A DNA stretch of 64,000 bases. Source: Paracoccus xiamenensis (GTDB lineage Bacteria; Pseudomonadota; Alphaproteobacteria; Rhodobacterales; Rhodobacteraceae). Positions 53,388-63,244 of the stretch are shown here, piece by piece. Made by a program: the position numbers and the translations under genes. Under the pieces are notes generated by a model. That model was not told the DNA's origin and ran no database searches. It saw only the letters and a program-made list of their open reading frames with translations. The DNA lies in NCBI RefSeq assembly GCF_011308835.1, contig NZ_JAAOHY010000001.1:930001-994000 (forward strand), read 5' to 3'. The stretch's first letter is position 1; each line of letters opens with the position of its first letter.

Positions 53388-54992
53388 TCACTCGGCGACG
53401 CGATACATGTCCTTAAGATACCATGTATTCATCACGTTTTCGAGCGGCAGCCCTTTGACGTCCGGCTTGATCATATCCGCGTTGGCATAGTGATAGACGA
53501 ATGCCGCGGGCGCTTCTTCGGCGAGGATTTCCTCGGCCCGCTTGTAGATCGGCTTGGTGTCCGCGGCGGTTTTCGCATCGGCCATCAGCTGGTCGTATTC
53601 CGCGTTCGACCATTTGCCCGAGTTGTAGCCATCGGTGCGGAACCAGTCGAGGAAGGTCGAGGCTTCGTTGAAGTCACCGCACCAGGCATAGCGCGCGACT
53701 TCAAAGTCCTGGTTCTGCAGGCGGTCGGTGTGCACCTTCCATTCGACGTTGTTCAGCGTGACATTGACGCCCAGCTGCTTCCAGAACTGCTGGACGGCAA
53801 CCGCCAGCTTCTTGTGATCTTCCGAGGTGTTGTACTGGATGGTCAGGTCCAGCGGCTTGTCGGGACCGTAACCTGCCTCGGCCAACAGGGCCTTGGCTTC
53901 CTCGATCCGCTCTTCCTGGGTCTTGGCCTGATCGGCGTTTTCGGGGGCTTCAAAGCCCTCGATCGCCCAATGCGACCAGGTCCAGGCCGGCTTTTGGCCG
54001 CCTTGCAGCACCTTGTCGACGATCACGTCGCGGTTCACCGCCAGCGAAAGCGCCTTGCGCACGCGCACATCCTTCAGCGCCTCGGGGCCTTTTTCCGAGA
54101 TGTTGAAGACATAGGCGTAAGAGCAGGCATAGGGGGTCGAGGTTGCCTCGTCCGGGGATTCCGCTTCCAGACGCGGATACTGGCCGGCCGGGATGTCCAC
54201 GCGGTCCAGCTCGCCCGATTGATAGCGGGTCAGGCCGATATTGATGTCATTGACGGTGATGCCGGTCGCCTTGGTGATGACGGTATTGGCGGCATCCCAG
54301 TAATTGTCGTTCTTTTCCAGCGTGATATCCACGCCAAGATTGTGCCCCGTCAGCGTATAGGCACCGTTGCCGACCAGCTTGCCGGGCTGGGTCCAGGCGT
54401 CGCCTTCGGCCTCGATCACCTTCTGGTTGGCCGGGAAGGTCGAGGTATGGGCCAGCGTCTTGATCAGATAGGGGGTGGGGGTCGTCAGCTTCACTTCCAG
54501 CGTGTGATCGTCAACAGCCTTGACGCCCAGCTGGTCGGGCGTCATCTCGCCCTTCACCACGGCGGTGGCGTTTTCGATGTTCATCAGCTCGATGAACCAC
54601 GCATATTCGGATGCGGTGGCCGGGTCGGCGACGCGGCGCCAGCCATAGACGAAATCATTGGCGGTCACGGGATCACCGTTCGACCACTTGGCTTCCGGGC
54701 GCAGCTTGAACGTGTAGGTCAGCTTGTCATCGGACAGCGTGTAATCAGAGGCAACGCCGGGAACCATCGCACCGGTGCCGTCCTCGTTATAGAGGCCTTC
54801 GAACAGCTGGCGCAGCACATCCGAGCCTTCGACATCGGTGTTTTTCGCCGGGTCCGTGGACTTGATCGCGTCGAGCAACCAGAAGTTATATTCTTGTTTT
54901 TCGGCCAGTTTCGTTCCTTCTGGCACGCTGGCAGCAAGCGACGGCAGCGCAAAGGACAGCGCAAGCGCCGTCGTCATCAGGAATTTGGTCAT
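53388..54992 (-). CDS. oppA: Peptide ABC transporter substrate-binding protein (OppA-like)
   Basis: Periplasmic receptor of the importer, 534 residues from the ATG with GGGAG upstream. Signal peptide MTKFLMTTALALSFALPSLA; SBP_bac_5 family fold with LRQLFEGLYNEDGTGAMVPG near 60, LRPEAKWSNGDPVTANDFVYGWRR-like sequence near 98-121 and the C-terminal WCGDFNEASTFLDWF segment. Its similarity to E. coli OppA in these segments supports oligopeptide rather than dipeptide specificity, as an inference. Confidence 0.94.
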   Translation of the reverse strand: MTKFLMTTALALSFALPSLAASVPEGTKLAEKQEYNFWLLDAIKSTDPAKNTDVEGSDVLRQLFEGLYNEDGTGAMVPGVASDYTLSDDKLTYTFKLRPEAKWSNGDPVTANDFVYGWRRVADPATASEYAWFIELMNIENATAVVKGEMTPDQLGVKAVDDHTLEVKLTTPTPYLIKTLAHTSTFPANQKVIEAEGDAWTQPGKLVGNGAYTLTGHNLGVDITLEKNDNYWDAANTVITKATGITVNDINIGLTRYQSGELDRVDIPAGQYPRLEAESPDEATSTPYACSYAYVFNISEKGPEALKDVRVRKALSLAVNRDVIVDKVLQGGQKPAWTWSHWAIEGFEAPENADQAKTQEERIEEAKALLAEAGYGPDKPLDLTIQYNTSEDHKKLAVAVQQFWKQLGVNVTLNNVEWKVHTDRLQNQDFEVARYAWCGDFNEASTFLDWFRTDGYNSGKWSNAEYDQLMADAKTAADTKPIYKRAEEILAEEAPAAFVYHYANADMIKPDVKGLPLENVMNTWYLKDMYRVAE

Positions 54993-55007
54993 GGCGTAGT
55001 CTCCCAT

Positions 55008-55269
55008 TTTCGTTGGGCGCTCTTTCGGCGCCGGAATGGCGTAACGTTATGCAAAACGAACCGTCTGGCAAGTGATGTTACGCCGCAGGCCGAGGACGTC
55101 GGGTCAACCTTGCGGCGGTGCAGCGAAGCAATTGCGGCATAGCGGCGATTTTCCAGCCTTGGGGGTTGATCGGACGCGGCGGCAGGTTACAAAACGAAAT
55201 GTTCGCGCGCGCCGAACACATGCAGATGACATGTGAAAGACAAGGCGCGCCGCAAGGGGAGGGATCTTC
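55008..55269. promoter_or_regulatory. Divergent control region between oppA and the TRAP operon
   Basis: 262 bp holding several dyads: near-palindrome GCGTAACGTTATGC at 55039-55052 on the oppA side, TGTTCG-N7-CGAACA at 55200-55218 and ACATG-N7-CATGT at 55218-55234 on the TRAP side. They are good operator candidates. No gene is seen here. GGGAGGG at the right end is the dctQ ribosome-binding site. Confidence 0.5.
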
Positions 55270-55899
55270 ATGAATGGGCTATTAGCCCTGTCGCGCGGCA
55301 TCGACCGCGTTAACACGACGATCGGCAAGGCGGTGTCCTGGCTGATCCTGCTGGCGGTGCTGGTCAGCGCCGGCAACGCCATCGTGCGCAAGGTGTTCAA
55401 CACCTCGTCGAACATGTGGCTGGAATTGCAGTGGTATTTGTACGGGGCCGCCTTTCTGGGCGCCGCCGCCTATACGCTGCTGGAAAACGAACATATCCGC
55501 ATCGATCTGGTTTACGGGATGTGGTCGCGCAAGGTGCAGCACTGGATCGACCTGATCGGAAGCGTCCTGTTCCTGATGCCCTTCGTGATCCTGATGCTAT
55601 ATTATCTGTATCCTTGGACCGTGCGGTCCTTTGAACGCGGCGAGATCTCGTCCAGTGCCGGCGGGCTGATCCTGTGGCCGGCAAAGGCGATGCTGCTGGT
55701 CGGTTTCATCCTGCTGTTCTTTCAGGGGATTTCCGAGATCATCAAGAAGATCGCGGTGATGCGGGGGCTGATCCCCGATCCGCACGCGCATTCCGGTCAC
55801 CACGCGCCACTGGAAATCGACCCGGCCCTGATGGCCGATTCGGCATTCGGCGGACCCGAGGCACAGCCGAAGGATGACGGCCGGGGGAACCGCACATGA
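55270..55899 (+). CDS. TRAP transporter small permease (DctQ-like)
   Basis: 209-residue membrane protein with four hydrophobic helices (about 18-38, 55-75, 98-118, 140-160) and the family motif ELQWYLYGAAFLGAAAYTLLE-type segment near 50-72, followed by HIRIDLVYG. A C-terminal hydrophilic tail with several His residues extends about 40 residues. Strong GGGAGGG ribosome-binding site. ATGA overlap with the large permease. Confidence 0.92.
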   Translation: MNGLLALSRGIDRVNTTIGKAVSWLILLAVLVSAGNAIVRKVFNTSSNMWLELQWYLYGAAFLGAAAYTLLENEHIRIDLVYGMWSRKVQHWIDLIGSVLFLMPFVILMLYYLYPWTVRSFERGEISSSAGGLILWPAKAMLLVGFILLFFQGISEIIKKIAVMRGLIPDPHAHSGHHAPLEIDPALMADSAFGGPEAQPKDDGRGNRT

Positions 55900-58010
55900 T
55901 GGAACTTATTGCGCAGAACATGGCGCCGATCATGTTCGCCTCGCTGATCCTGTTCCTGTTGTTCGGCTATCCCGTCGCCTTTGCGCTGGCGGCGAACGGC
56001 TTGCTGTTCTTCGTCATCGGCGTCGAACTGGCGCCGCTGTCCGATTCCATCTATCTGGACTGGAACCTGCTTGGCACCATGCCAGACCGCCTGTGGGGGG
56101 TGCTGGCAAACGAGACCTTACTTGCCATTCCCTTCTTTACCTTCATGGGGATCCTGCTGGAGAAATCCGGCATGGCGGAAGACCTTCTGGACACGATCGG
56201 GCAGCTGTTCGGTCCGGTCCGCGGCGGTCTGGCCTATGCGGTGGTCATCGTGGGCGCGCTGCTGGCGGCAACGACCGGCGTGGTCGCGGCTTCGGTCATC
56301 GCCATGGGGCTTATCTCGCTTCCGATCATGCTGCGCTATGGTTACGACCGGCGGATGGCATCGGGCGTGATCGCGGCCTCGGGCACGCTGGCGCAGATCA
56401 TTCCGCCCTCGCTGGTGCTGATCGTCATGGCCGACCAGCTGGGCCGTTCGGTCGGCGACATGTACAAGGGCGCGCTGATCCCCGGTCTGGTGCTGACGGG
56501 CATTTACCTGCTGTACATCTTCGTCGTCTCGATCGTGCGGCCGTCCTATGTCCCGGCGCTTCCGAAAGAGGCGCGGACGCTGGGTTCGGGCGTTGTGTCG
56601 CTGCTGGTGCTGCTGGTCGTGGGCGGGGTGATCTTCTATGCCGCGCATCATTACCTGTCGGCGAGCCAGGGCACCAATGCCGATATCCTTGGCATGGCGG
56701 CTGCGGTGGCGGCGATGTATCTGCTGGCGATGACCGACAAGGAGGGCTGGCGCTTTCTGGTCAAGGTCGGCGCCGGTCTGGTCGGTGCTTTCGTCGGTTG
56801 GTTCTTCCTGCATTGGGTCAACGGGCTGGACGCGATGAACAGCGTTTCGACCAATGTTCGCACCGGCACCCTGATCGCCACCGTCTTCGGCGCGGCGATT
56901 CTGGCCTTCGTCGTCTATAGCATGCTGATGCGCATCCTGTCGGGTGTCATCGACTTCAGCTGGCAGCGGGAACACGGTTTCAACCTGACCAGCCGTCTGG
57001 CTCAGCAGGTCGTCATCGTTCTGGTGCCGCCGCTGGCGCTGGTGTTCTTTGTGCTGGGGACGATCTTCCTGGGTTGGGCCACGCCCACCGAGGGCGGCGC
57101 CATGGGTGCCGTCGGCGCGCTGGTTCTGTCGGCGATGAAGGGCCGGCTGACCTTTGACGTGATCAAGCAGGCGCTGGCATCGACCACGCGTCTGTCGGCC
57201 TTTGTGATGTTCATCCTGATCGGTGCGCGGGTCTTCTCGCTGACCTTCTACGGGGTAAACGGGCATCTTTGGGTGGAACACCTGCTGACCTCGTTGCCGG
57301 GGGGCGAATACGGCTTCCTGATCGCGGTGTCGGTGCTGGTCTTCTTCCTGGCCTTCTTCCTCGATTTCTTCGAGCTGGCCTTCATCATCGTTCCGCTGCT
57401 GGCGCCTGCCGCCGAAAGTCTGGGGATCGATCTGATCTGGTTCGGGGTGATCCTGGGGGTGAACATGCAGACCTCGTTCATGCATCCGCCCTTTGGATTC
57501 GCGCTGTTCTATCTGCGATCCGTTGCACCGCGCGCGGCCTATGCCGACCGGGTCACGGGAAAGGTGGTCGAGGGCATCAAGTCGAGCCAGATCTATTGGG
57601 GCGCGGTGCCTTTCGTGTTCATCCAGATCCTGATGATCGCCGTGGTCATCATGTTCCCGGGTCTGGTGATGCACTACAAAGGCGCGCCGGTGAACGTCGA
57701 GGATGTCAAGATCGAGATCCCGATGGGCGGCGGCGATGGCGGCTTCGGCGGGCTTGGTGGCCTGGGCGGTCTGGGCGGTTCGCCCTTTGGCGCGCCCGCT
57801 GCGACCGATGCCGCACCGGGCGGCGCACCTGCGCCTGCGGCCGGCGATCTGGGCGGGCTTGGCGGCCCGCCGAATTTCGGCGGTCCGAGCGATGCCCCGG
57901 CGACCGAGGCACCCGCGACCGACGCGCCGGCACCAGCGGCCCCGGCGCAATCGGGCGGCATGGACCCATTGGGCGGTCTGCCGCCCGGTCTGACCGCGCC
58001 ATCGAACTGA
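55896..58010 (+). CDS. TRAP transporter large permease (DctM-like) with low-complexity tail
   Basis: 704 residues. DctM permease of the long type: conserved N-terminal helices with LLFGYPVAFALAANG and PFFTFMGILLEKSGMAEDLL near 70-90, GVVAASVIAMG and ASGTLAQIIPPSLVLIV near 160, a variable membrane insert (about 210-350), then the second half with GWATPTEGGAMGAVGAL and MQTSFMHPPFGFALFYL. After about residue 607 comes a Gly/Leu then Ala/Pro-rich tail of roughly 95 residues (GGLGGLGGLGG repeats) not expected for the family. No DctP binding-protein gene is adjacent. The operon ends in a terminator. Confidence 0.93.
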   Translation: MMELIAQNMAPIMFASLILFLLFGYPVAFALAANGLLFFVIGVELAPLSDSIYLDWNLLGTMPDRLWGVLANETLLAIPFFTFMGILLEKSGMAEDLLDTIGQLFGPVRGGLAYAVVIVGALLAATTGVVAASVIAMGLISLPIMLRYGYDRRMASGVIAASGTLAQIIPPSLVLIVMADQLGRSVGDMYKGALIPGLVLTGIYLLYIFVVSIVRPSYVPALPKEARTLGSGVVSLLVLLVVGGVIFYAAHHYLSASQGTNADILGMAAAVAAMYLLAMTDKEGWRFLVKVGAGLVGAFVGWFFLHWVNGLDAMNSVSTNVRTGTLIATVFGAAILAFVVYSMLMRILSGVIDFSWQREHGFNLTSRLAQQVVIVLVPPLALVFFVLGTIFLGWATPTEGGAMGAVGALVLSAMKGRLTFDVIKQALASTTRLSAFVMFILIGARVFSLTFYGVNGHLWVEHLLTSLPGGEYGFLIAVSVLVFFLAFFLDFFELAFIIVPLLAPAAESLGIDLIWFGVILGVNMQTSFMHPPFGFALFYLRSVAPRAAYADRVTGKVVEGIKSSQIYWGAVPFVFIQILMIAVVIMFPGLVMHYKGAPVNVEDVKIEIPMGGGDGGFGGLGGLGGLGGSPFGAPAATDAAPGGAPAPAAGDLGGLGGPPNFGGPSDAPATEAPATDAPAPAAPAQSGGMDPLGGLPPGLTAPSN

Positions 58011-58017
58011 CAACGAG

Positions 58018-58047
58018 ACGGGGGCCAGGCGCCCCCGTTTCATTTTT
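58018..58047 (+). terminator. Terminator of the TRAP operon
   Basis: 8-bp stem ACGGGGGC / GCCCCCGT with CAGGC loop, followed by TTCATTTTT, eight bases past the dctM-like stop. Confidence 0.85.
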
Positions 58048-58126
58048 GACGTGGGATGAATCCGTGACCCTTTCCTGCGGCCCGATCCTGTTGGCCGGGT
58101 GGCGGGGCAGGTCGTCCGGGGTCGGC

Positions 58127-58474
58127 TTAGCAGTCGGCGCTGGTGGGGTCGGGGCAGGCCGGTGTTTCAGCAGACAGCGCCGCAGCCTTGGCGCGCAGCG
58201 CTTCGGCCCGCGCGGCAAGGGCGGCGTCATCGGTCACATCTGCCGCCGTCACCTGGGATTGCGAGACCGACAGCGCCGCACCTGCCGATGTCAGGTCAGA
58301 GACCACCTGATCGGGGCTTGTCGCGGCAATGCCCGCATGTCCGGGGATCGAGGGTTCAGCCAGCAGCCGGTCGGTCGGCAGCAGCGCCGGATAATCACCG
58401 GAAGGATCGCCGCAGCCGGCAAGCGCCAGCAGTGAAATCAGGCCCGAAAGCGCGGGCAGGGCGCGAATCGCCAT
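58127..58474 (-). CDS. Small putative lipoprotein
   Basis: 115 residues. Signal peptide with lipobox LALAGC (Cys near 21), Ala/Ser-rich mature part with predicted helix (about 55-100), two Cys near the C-terminal end (PACPDPTSADC). No family recognised. Start is the ATG 23 bases past the tRNA-Leu 3' end; a longer in-frame reading runs through the tRNA and is rejected. GAGGAAAT precedes the ATG. Confidence 0.7.
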   Translation of the reverse strand: MAIRALPALSGLISLLALAGCGDPSGDYPALLPTDRLLAEPSIPGHAGIAATSPDQVVSDLTSAGAALSVSQSQVTAADVTDDAALAARAEALRAKAAALSAETPACPDPTSADC

Positions 58475-58497
58475 GGTGATTTCCTCACGCGCTTGGC

Positions 58498-58581
58498 TGG
58501 TACCCGAGGTCGGACTCGAACCGACATGACTTGCGTCGGCGGATTTTGAATCCGCTGCGTCTACCATTCCGCCACTCGGGC
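58498..58581 (-). tRNA. tRNA-Leu(CAA)
   Basis: 84-nt tRNA on the minus strand. Acceptor stem GCCCGAG / CTCGGGT (terminal G-U), discriminator A and encoded CCA at 58498-58500. Anticodon loop TTCAAAA with anticodon CAA. T-arm GGTTCGAGTCC. A variable arm longer than in class I tRNAs fits leucine. Reads TTG codons. Confidence 0.95.
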
Positions 58582-58664
58582 CAATGCGGGTGAAGCGATA
58601 GCGGGGTTTGCGCCCGGCGGCAAGGGGGTGCCGGGAATGTTGACAAGAATGCTGACGCCCGGCG

Positions 58665-59633
58665 TCAGGCGCGGCCCAGCTTTGTCAGCCGCGCCTCGCG
58701 CAGTTGCGCGAAATCGTCACCGGCGTGATAGCTGGACCGGGTCAGCGGCGTCGCCGAGACCATCAGGAAGCCCTTGCCGAATGCCGATTTTTCATAGCCC
58801 TTGAACTCTTCGGGCGTGACGAAGCGGTCCACCCGGTGGTGTTTGGGCGTCGGCTGCAGATATTGCCCGATGGTCATGAAATCCACGTCGGCCGCGCGCA
58901 TGTCGTCCATGACCTGCAAGACCCCCTGCCGGTCTTCGCCCAAGCCGACCATGATGCCCGATTTGGTGAACATCGAAGGATCGAGTTCCTTCACGCGCTG
59001 CAGCAGGCGCAGCGAGTGGAAGTAACGCGCGCCGGGCCGCACGGTGGGGTAAAGGCCGGGCACGGTTTCGAGGTTGTGGTTGAACACGTCCGGGCGGGCC
59101 TCGACCACGATTTCCAGCGCCTCGGGGCCGCATTTCAGGAAGTCGGGCGTCAGCACCTCGATGGTGGAGCCGGGAGAGCGGTGACGGATGGCACGGATCA
59201 CCTGGGCGAAATGTTCCGCGCCGCCATCGTCCAGATCGTCGCGATCGACCGAGGTGATGACAACGTGGTTCAGCCCCAGCTTCTGCACCGCATGGGCAAC
59301 GCGGCCCGGCTCGAACGGATCAAGCGAACTGGGCTTGCCGGTGATGACGTTGCAGAAGGAACAGCCACGGGTACAGATCTCGCCCATGATCATCATGGTG
59401 GCGTGACCCTGGCTCCAGCATTCGCCGACATTGGGGCAGCCGGCTTCTTCGCAGACGGTCGACAGCTTGTTTTCGCGCAGGATGTCGCGCGTGTCCTTGT
59501 AGCCCTGCGAGGTCGGTGCCTTCACGCGGATCCAATCGGGCTTTTTCGGCTGTGCCTGGTCGGCGCGATGCGCCTTTTCAGGGTGGCGGGCCCGTGCGGC
59601 GGCGGCACGAAGGGCAGGGGGCTGGTCAGACAT
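58665..59633 (-). CDS. lipA: Lipoyl synthase
   Basis: Radical-SAM enzyme inserting two sulfurs into octanoyl-protein to make the lipoyl cofactor of 2-oxoacid dehydrogenases. 322 residues. Both clusters are marked: auxiliary [13 protein letters not shown] near 61-73 (C-x4-C-x5-C) and radical-[13 protein letters not shown] near 88-97 (CxxxCxxC). The C-terminal [10 protein letters not shown] motif carries the cluster-liganding Ser. GAGAGG precedes the ATG. Confidence 0.97.
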   Translation of the reverse strand: MSDQPPALRAAAARARHPEKAHRADQAQPKKPDWIRVKAPTSQGYKDTRDILRENKLSTVCEEAGCPNVGECWSQGHATMMIMGEICTRGCSFCNVITGKPSSLDPFEPGRVAHAVQKLGLNHVVITSVDRDDLDDGGAEHFAQVIRAIRHRSPGSTIEVLTPDFLKCGPEALEIVVEARPDVFNHNLETVPGLYPTVRPGARYFHSLRLLQRVKELDPSMFTKSGIMVGLGEDRQGVLQVMDDMRAADVDFMTIGQYLQPTPKHHRVDRFVTPEEFKGYEKSAFGKGFLMVSATPLTRSSYHAGDDFAQLREARLTKLGRA

Positions 59634-59789
59634 GGCGGCCTCTCGTCGGGATTGCGACCAGAGTTAATCCGTTTCCGCCGCGTTATCAACGGCGTCCCTG
59701 TCAGGGCTGGTATGCGCGATAGTTGCGGCGTCCATGCAGCCGGATGGTGCCAAAACTCAGGACTGCGCGCAGCGGTGACTGCATTCATG

Positions 59790-59813
59790 AAAAGGCCGCC
59801 CCAGCGGACGGCC
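59790..59813 (-). terminator. Terminator of the DUF6456 gene
   Basis: 8-bp stem GGCCGTCC / GGGCGGCC (one G-U pair) with GCTG loop, followed by TTTT on the minus strand, 12 bp past the stop. Confidence 0.75.
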
Positions 59814-59825
59814 CATCTTCCGGGA

Positions 59826-60998
59826 CTATCCGATCAGCGGGCCGCCGGGGCCGTAGCGGTCGGCATAGTGCCGCGCCAGCCGTTCCAGCGCCAGCTTCAG
59901 CACCACCTTGCCAGAACGGGCAGACCAGCCCAGACGACGCTCGGTCATTTCCAGCCCTTCGAGAAAGCAGCAAACGCGCAGGACCAGATCGCCCATGCCG
60001 GGGCCAAGCTCGCGCAGGGCTTCGGCCACGCGGGCGCGAGCGCGGTCCGATCCGCCCAGTTGCCGCTCGCCGCGCATCGATTCATCTATACCCGAGGTCA
60101 TGAAGCGGTCCCAGTTCTGGGTCACCCGCGGCCCCATCTGGGCGGTCTCAAAATCCTCGCGCAGTCGCTCGCCGGCGGATACGAGTTCGGCGTCGAGAAA
60201 CGGGTTGCCTTTGCTGTCGCGCCGACGGGCCAGCAGTTGCAGCGGGCTTTCGGCCAGATTGACGCGCATGCGGCGCGGCTTGCCGTCCTCGGTATCGGGC
60301 AGGGCGCGGCTGCCCCAGACACGATGCTGATCAGCGTGATCGAATGTGGCTGCCGGCTCTGCCATTCCCGGTGCCTGTGTCTCTGCCTGGACTGGTCGGG
60401 CATTGGCGAAGTCGCTGGCGCGCGGCAGCCCGCCTTCGCCGGCACCCAGCCGACGCAGGGCCGCCCGGCCCGCGACAGACAGCCGATAACGATTCATCCG
60501 CGCGCCCTGCGTGATCTGTTCGACCCATCCGTTAAGGGCAAAGGATTCGGCCAGGCGACGTTCAACAATGGCGGTGCGGACTTCGCCGCGGGTCACGATT
60601 GCCTTTTCCATCCCCGAGGCCACCACCAATTCGGCCCCCGGCTCGGCCAGACGGCGCAGCACCCGACGGGCCTGATCCTGATTGCTGCGGTCGCTGCGTT
60701 GGGGCAGAGACGCCGCGCCGATGTTCTGCAACGCCCCGTCGACCAGCGGATCGTCGCGACGGCATTCAAAACGGCGGATGCGGCGCAGGATGGTCGAGGC
60801 GTGGCAGCCGGCCTCTCGCGCGATTGCGCGGATCGATTCACCGCCCTCGACATGGCGCAGATACAGCCGGGCATCTTCGGTCAGACTATCGTCGATGGCT
60901 GCTTCGGAGGGTGCCAGCACCGGTCCCGCCGTCGCGCCCCCAAGCGCCTTGGGAAGGACCGCGCCGGCCATACCGAAATCTGGCGTCAAAATGGTCAT
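59826..60998 (-). CDS. DUF6456-family helix-turn-helix protein
   Basis: 390 residues from the ATG with AAGGGAC upstream; the much longer in-frame reading crosses the divergent gene and is rejected. An N-terminal helix-turn-helix-like segment (RAIAREAGCHASTILRRIRR near 54-73) and a second winged-helix-like part (about 110-185) suggest DNA binding. The C-terminal domain (about 255-385, with GDLVLRVCCFLEGLEMTE) matches what I recall as DUF6456 of Rhodobacterales. Target unknown. Divergent from a DUF6477 gene. Confidence 0.75.
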   Translation of the reverse strand: MTILTPDFGMAGAVLPKALGGATAGPVLAPSEAAIDDSLTEDARLYLRHVEGGESIRAIAREAGCHASTILRRIRRFECRRDDPLVDGALQNIGAASLPQRSDRSNQDQARRVLRRLAEPGAELVVASGMEKAIVTRGEVRTAIVERRLAESFALNGWVEQITQGARMNRYRLSVAGRAALRRLGAGEGGLPRASDFANARPVQAETQAPGMAEPAATFDHADQHRVWGSRALPDTEDGKPRRMRVNLAESPLQLLARRRDSKGNPFLDAELVSAGERLREDFETAQMGPRVTQNWDRFMTSGIDESMRGERQLGGSDRARARVAEALRELGPGMGDLVLRVCCFLEGLEMTERRLGWSARSGKVVLKLALERLARHYADRYGPGGPLIG

Positions 60999-61214
60999 AT
61001 TCGTCCCTTGTCTCTGGCGGGCACTTCGGCAGCGAAGCGGCCCGCTATTGGTCAAACCTGTCGTTTGGGACAGGTTAAGGTTAAGCAGAACTGCATATTT
61101 CCTAACAATCCCTAAAGATTTCCTTCTAGGTCGGACGTTGCTCATGCGATTCCGGCAACGCACGTTAAAGTTGTGTGAATCTTGTCGCGTCATCACCGCC
61201 CAGGAGGATCCGCG

Positions 61215-61589
61215 ATGAGCTTCATGACCGACCCCGCAATCTTTGACCTCGCATCGGCACAGGCACCGCTGCGCCGACCGGCCACGCTGATTCGTGCGGC
61301 AAGGGCCGGGCAGGCGGGATGGCGGCGGGACCGCGACCTGCCGCGGTTGCTGGGTCGCGAGACGCTGCCTTCGAATCCGGCGGCGTTGCGGATGCTGCGC
61401 GCAGCCGAAAGCGCGGCCGATTCCGCGCGCCGCGAGGGCCGCGCCGATTACGATATGCACCGCCATGTGCGGCTGATCATCGCACTTCTGGCCGAAATGC
61501 GCCTTCAGGCAGAGATGGGGCCCCTGGCTGCGGGCAACGTCATTGCCTTCAGCGGCCGCGGAAAAGCCCGCCCAGCACGCCGCGCATGA
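61215..61589 (+). CDS. DUF6477-like small protein
   Basis: 124 residues with a strong CAGGAGG upstream of the ATG. Arg/Ala-rich, two to three helices, with [21 protein letters not shown] middle and a C-terminal [20 protein letters not shown] region. It matches my recollection of the DUF6477 family in Rhodobacterales; role unknown. Divergent from the DUF6456 regulator, and its last 41 bases overlap the opposing ATPase gene. Confidence 0.75.
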   Translation: MSFMTDPAIFDLASAQAPLRRPATLIRAARAGQAGWRRDRDLPRLLGRETLPSNPAALRMLRAAESAADSARREGRADYDMHRHVRLIIALLAEMRLQAEMGPLAAGNVIAFSGRGKARPARRA

Positions 61590-63165
61590 TCGACCGCGTC
61601 CCCGAGCGTCCGAGTTCGCGCGCAACGCTTTTGCCAAAGGTCTCCAGCACGGAATCACTGCTGGAGCTGCGACGGGTCGTTGTCTTGCGCCCGGATCTGC
61701 TGCCTGTCCCCGTGCTGTCGGCGGGAATAGTCAGCTTGGGATCATAGCGGCGGGCGCGGGTGAATTTCTCATCCGGCTTGCCGCCAACGACCCAGAGATC
61801 GTCGTCGCCCTGCGCCGGGGTGGCGGTCTGTTGCGCCTCGGCCGCCGCTTCGGCGGCGCGCTTGGCCAGCAGTTCCGATGCAGATTCACGGTCCAGCGGC
61901 GCATCGTATTTCACGGCCATGGGCGAAGCTGCCATGATTGCCGCGCGCTCTGCCTCGGTGATGGGGCCCAGTTGCGAGAAGGGCGGGCGGATCAACGTGC
62001 GCATCACCACCCCCGGCACGCCCTTCGGTTCCAGAAAAGAGGTGACCGCCTCGCCAGTGCCGACCTGCTGGATCGCCTCGGCCGTGTCGAACTCGGGGTT
62101 AGGGCGATAGTTCTCTGCCGCCAGCCGCAATGCCTTTTGGTCCTTGGCGGTAAAGGCGCGCAGCGCATGCTGGACGCGGTTGCCCAGCTGGCCAAGGATG
62201 TCCTCGGGCACGTCGGTCGGGTTCTGGCTGATGAACCAGACGCTGACGCCCTTGGACCGGATCAGCCGCGCCACCTGCTCGACCTTGTCGATCAATGCCT
62301 TGGGGGCGTCGTCAAACAGCAGATGCGCCTCGTCGAAGAAGAAGGCGCAGACCGGCTTGGCCGGGTCGCCGACCTCGGGCAGTTGTTCGAACAATTCCGA
62401 CAGCAGCCACAGCAGGAAAGTCGAATACAGGCGCGGCGCGTTCATCAGCTTGTCAGCAGCAAGGATATTGACCACGCCCTTGCCCGCCGCATCCACCCGG
62501 ATGATGTCCGAAAGTTGCAGTGCCGGCTCGCCAAACAGCTTGTCGCCGCCTTCGCCCTCCAGCACCAGCAGCGCGCGCTGAATCGCCCCGACCGAGGCGG
62601 CGCTGATATTGCCGTAGCTGAGCGACAATTCAGAGGCGTTCTGCCCGACCCAGACCAGCATCGCCTGAAGATCCTTCAGGTCCAGCAGCGCCAACCCCTG
62701 TTCGTCGGCAACGCGAAAGGCGATGTTCAGCACACCTTCCTGCACATCGGTCAGATTCAGCAGCCGGGCCAGCAGCAGCGGCCCCATCTCGGCCGGCGTG
62801 GTGCGCACCGGGTGGCCTTTCTGGCCGAAAACATCCCAGAAGGTGACCGGATATGTCTGATACTCCAGGTCGACGCCAATCTGGGTTGCGCGCTTGGTGA
62901 AGGCATCATGCAGCTTTCCGTCCGGCGCACCCGCCTTGGCCATACCCGCGAGATCACCTTTCACATCCGCCAGAAAGACCGGAACCCCCGCTTGCGACAG
63001 TGATTCGGCCAGGGTCTGCAAGGTGACCGTCTTGCCGGTGCCGGTCGCGCCGGCGATCAGGCCGTGACTATTGGCGTATTTCATAAGCAGATTTTCAGGT
63101 TCGGCATAATTCGCACCCGCGCCGCCTACGAAGATACTGCCATTGTTCAGGTCGATTACGTTCAT
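61549..63165 (-). CDS. HerA-like helicase/ATPase (DUF853, YjgR type)
   Basis: 538-residue P-loop ATPase of the HerA/FtsK superfamily. Walker A GATGTGKT at 39-46, Walker [15 protein letters not shown] near 275, an Arg-rich [21 protein letters not shown] sensor segment near 297-317. Family name DUF853 (YjgR in E. coli); function in DNA translocation is inferred. C-terminal 60 residues are Ser/Thr/Arg-rich. GAGGG precedes the ATG. No NurA nuclease gene is adjacent. Confidence 0.9.
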   Translation of the reverse strand: MNVIDLNNGSIFVGGAGANYAEPENLLMKYANSHGLIAGATGTGKTVTLQTLAESLSQAGVPVFLADVKGDLAGMAKAGAPDGKLHDAFTKRATQIGVDLEYQTYPVTFWDVFGQKGHPVRTTPAEMGPLLLARLLNLTDVQEGVLNIAFRVADEQGLALLDLKDLQAMLVWVGQNASELSLSYGNISAASVGAIQRALLVLEGEGGDKLFGEPALQLSDIIRVDAAGKGVVNILAADKLMNAPRLYSTFLLWLLSELFEQLPEVGDPAKPVCAFFFDEAHLLFDDAPKALIDKVEQVARLIRSKGVSVWFISQNPTDVPEDILGQLGNRVQHALRAFTAKDQKALRLAAENYRPNPEFDTAEAIQQVGTGEAVTSFLEPKGVPGVVMRTLIRPPFSQLGPITEAERAAIMAASPMAVKYDAPLDRESASELLAKRAAEAAAEAQQTATPAQGDDDLWVVGGKPDEKFTRARRYDPKLTIPADSTGTGSRSGRKTTTRRSSSSDSVLETFGKSVARELGRSGTRSIMRGVLGGLFRGR

Positions 63166-63244
63166 TCGGGGCCCTCAGTGGTGCTTTTTTGCCGAAACGC
63201 GCAACTCTCGCGCGGAAAGACAATACTAAGTTAATTAATTTGTG

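Noticed and set aside
58475..58567. N-terminal extension of the small lipoprotein gene
   Set aside because: It reads through the tRNA-Leu gene and would bury the lipobox signal peptide.
60999..61658. 220-codon extension of the DUF6456 gene
   Set aside because: It covers the whole divergent DUF6477 gene, while a good ribosome-binding site lies just before the ATG at 60998.
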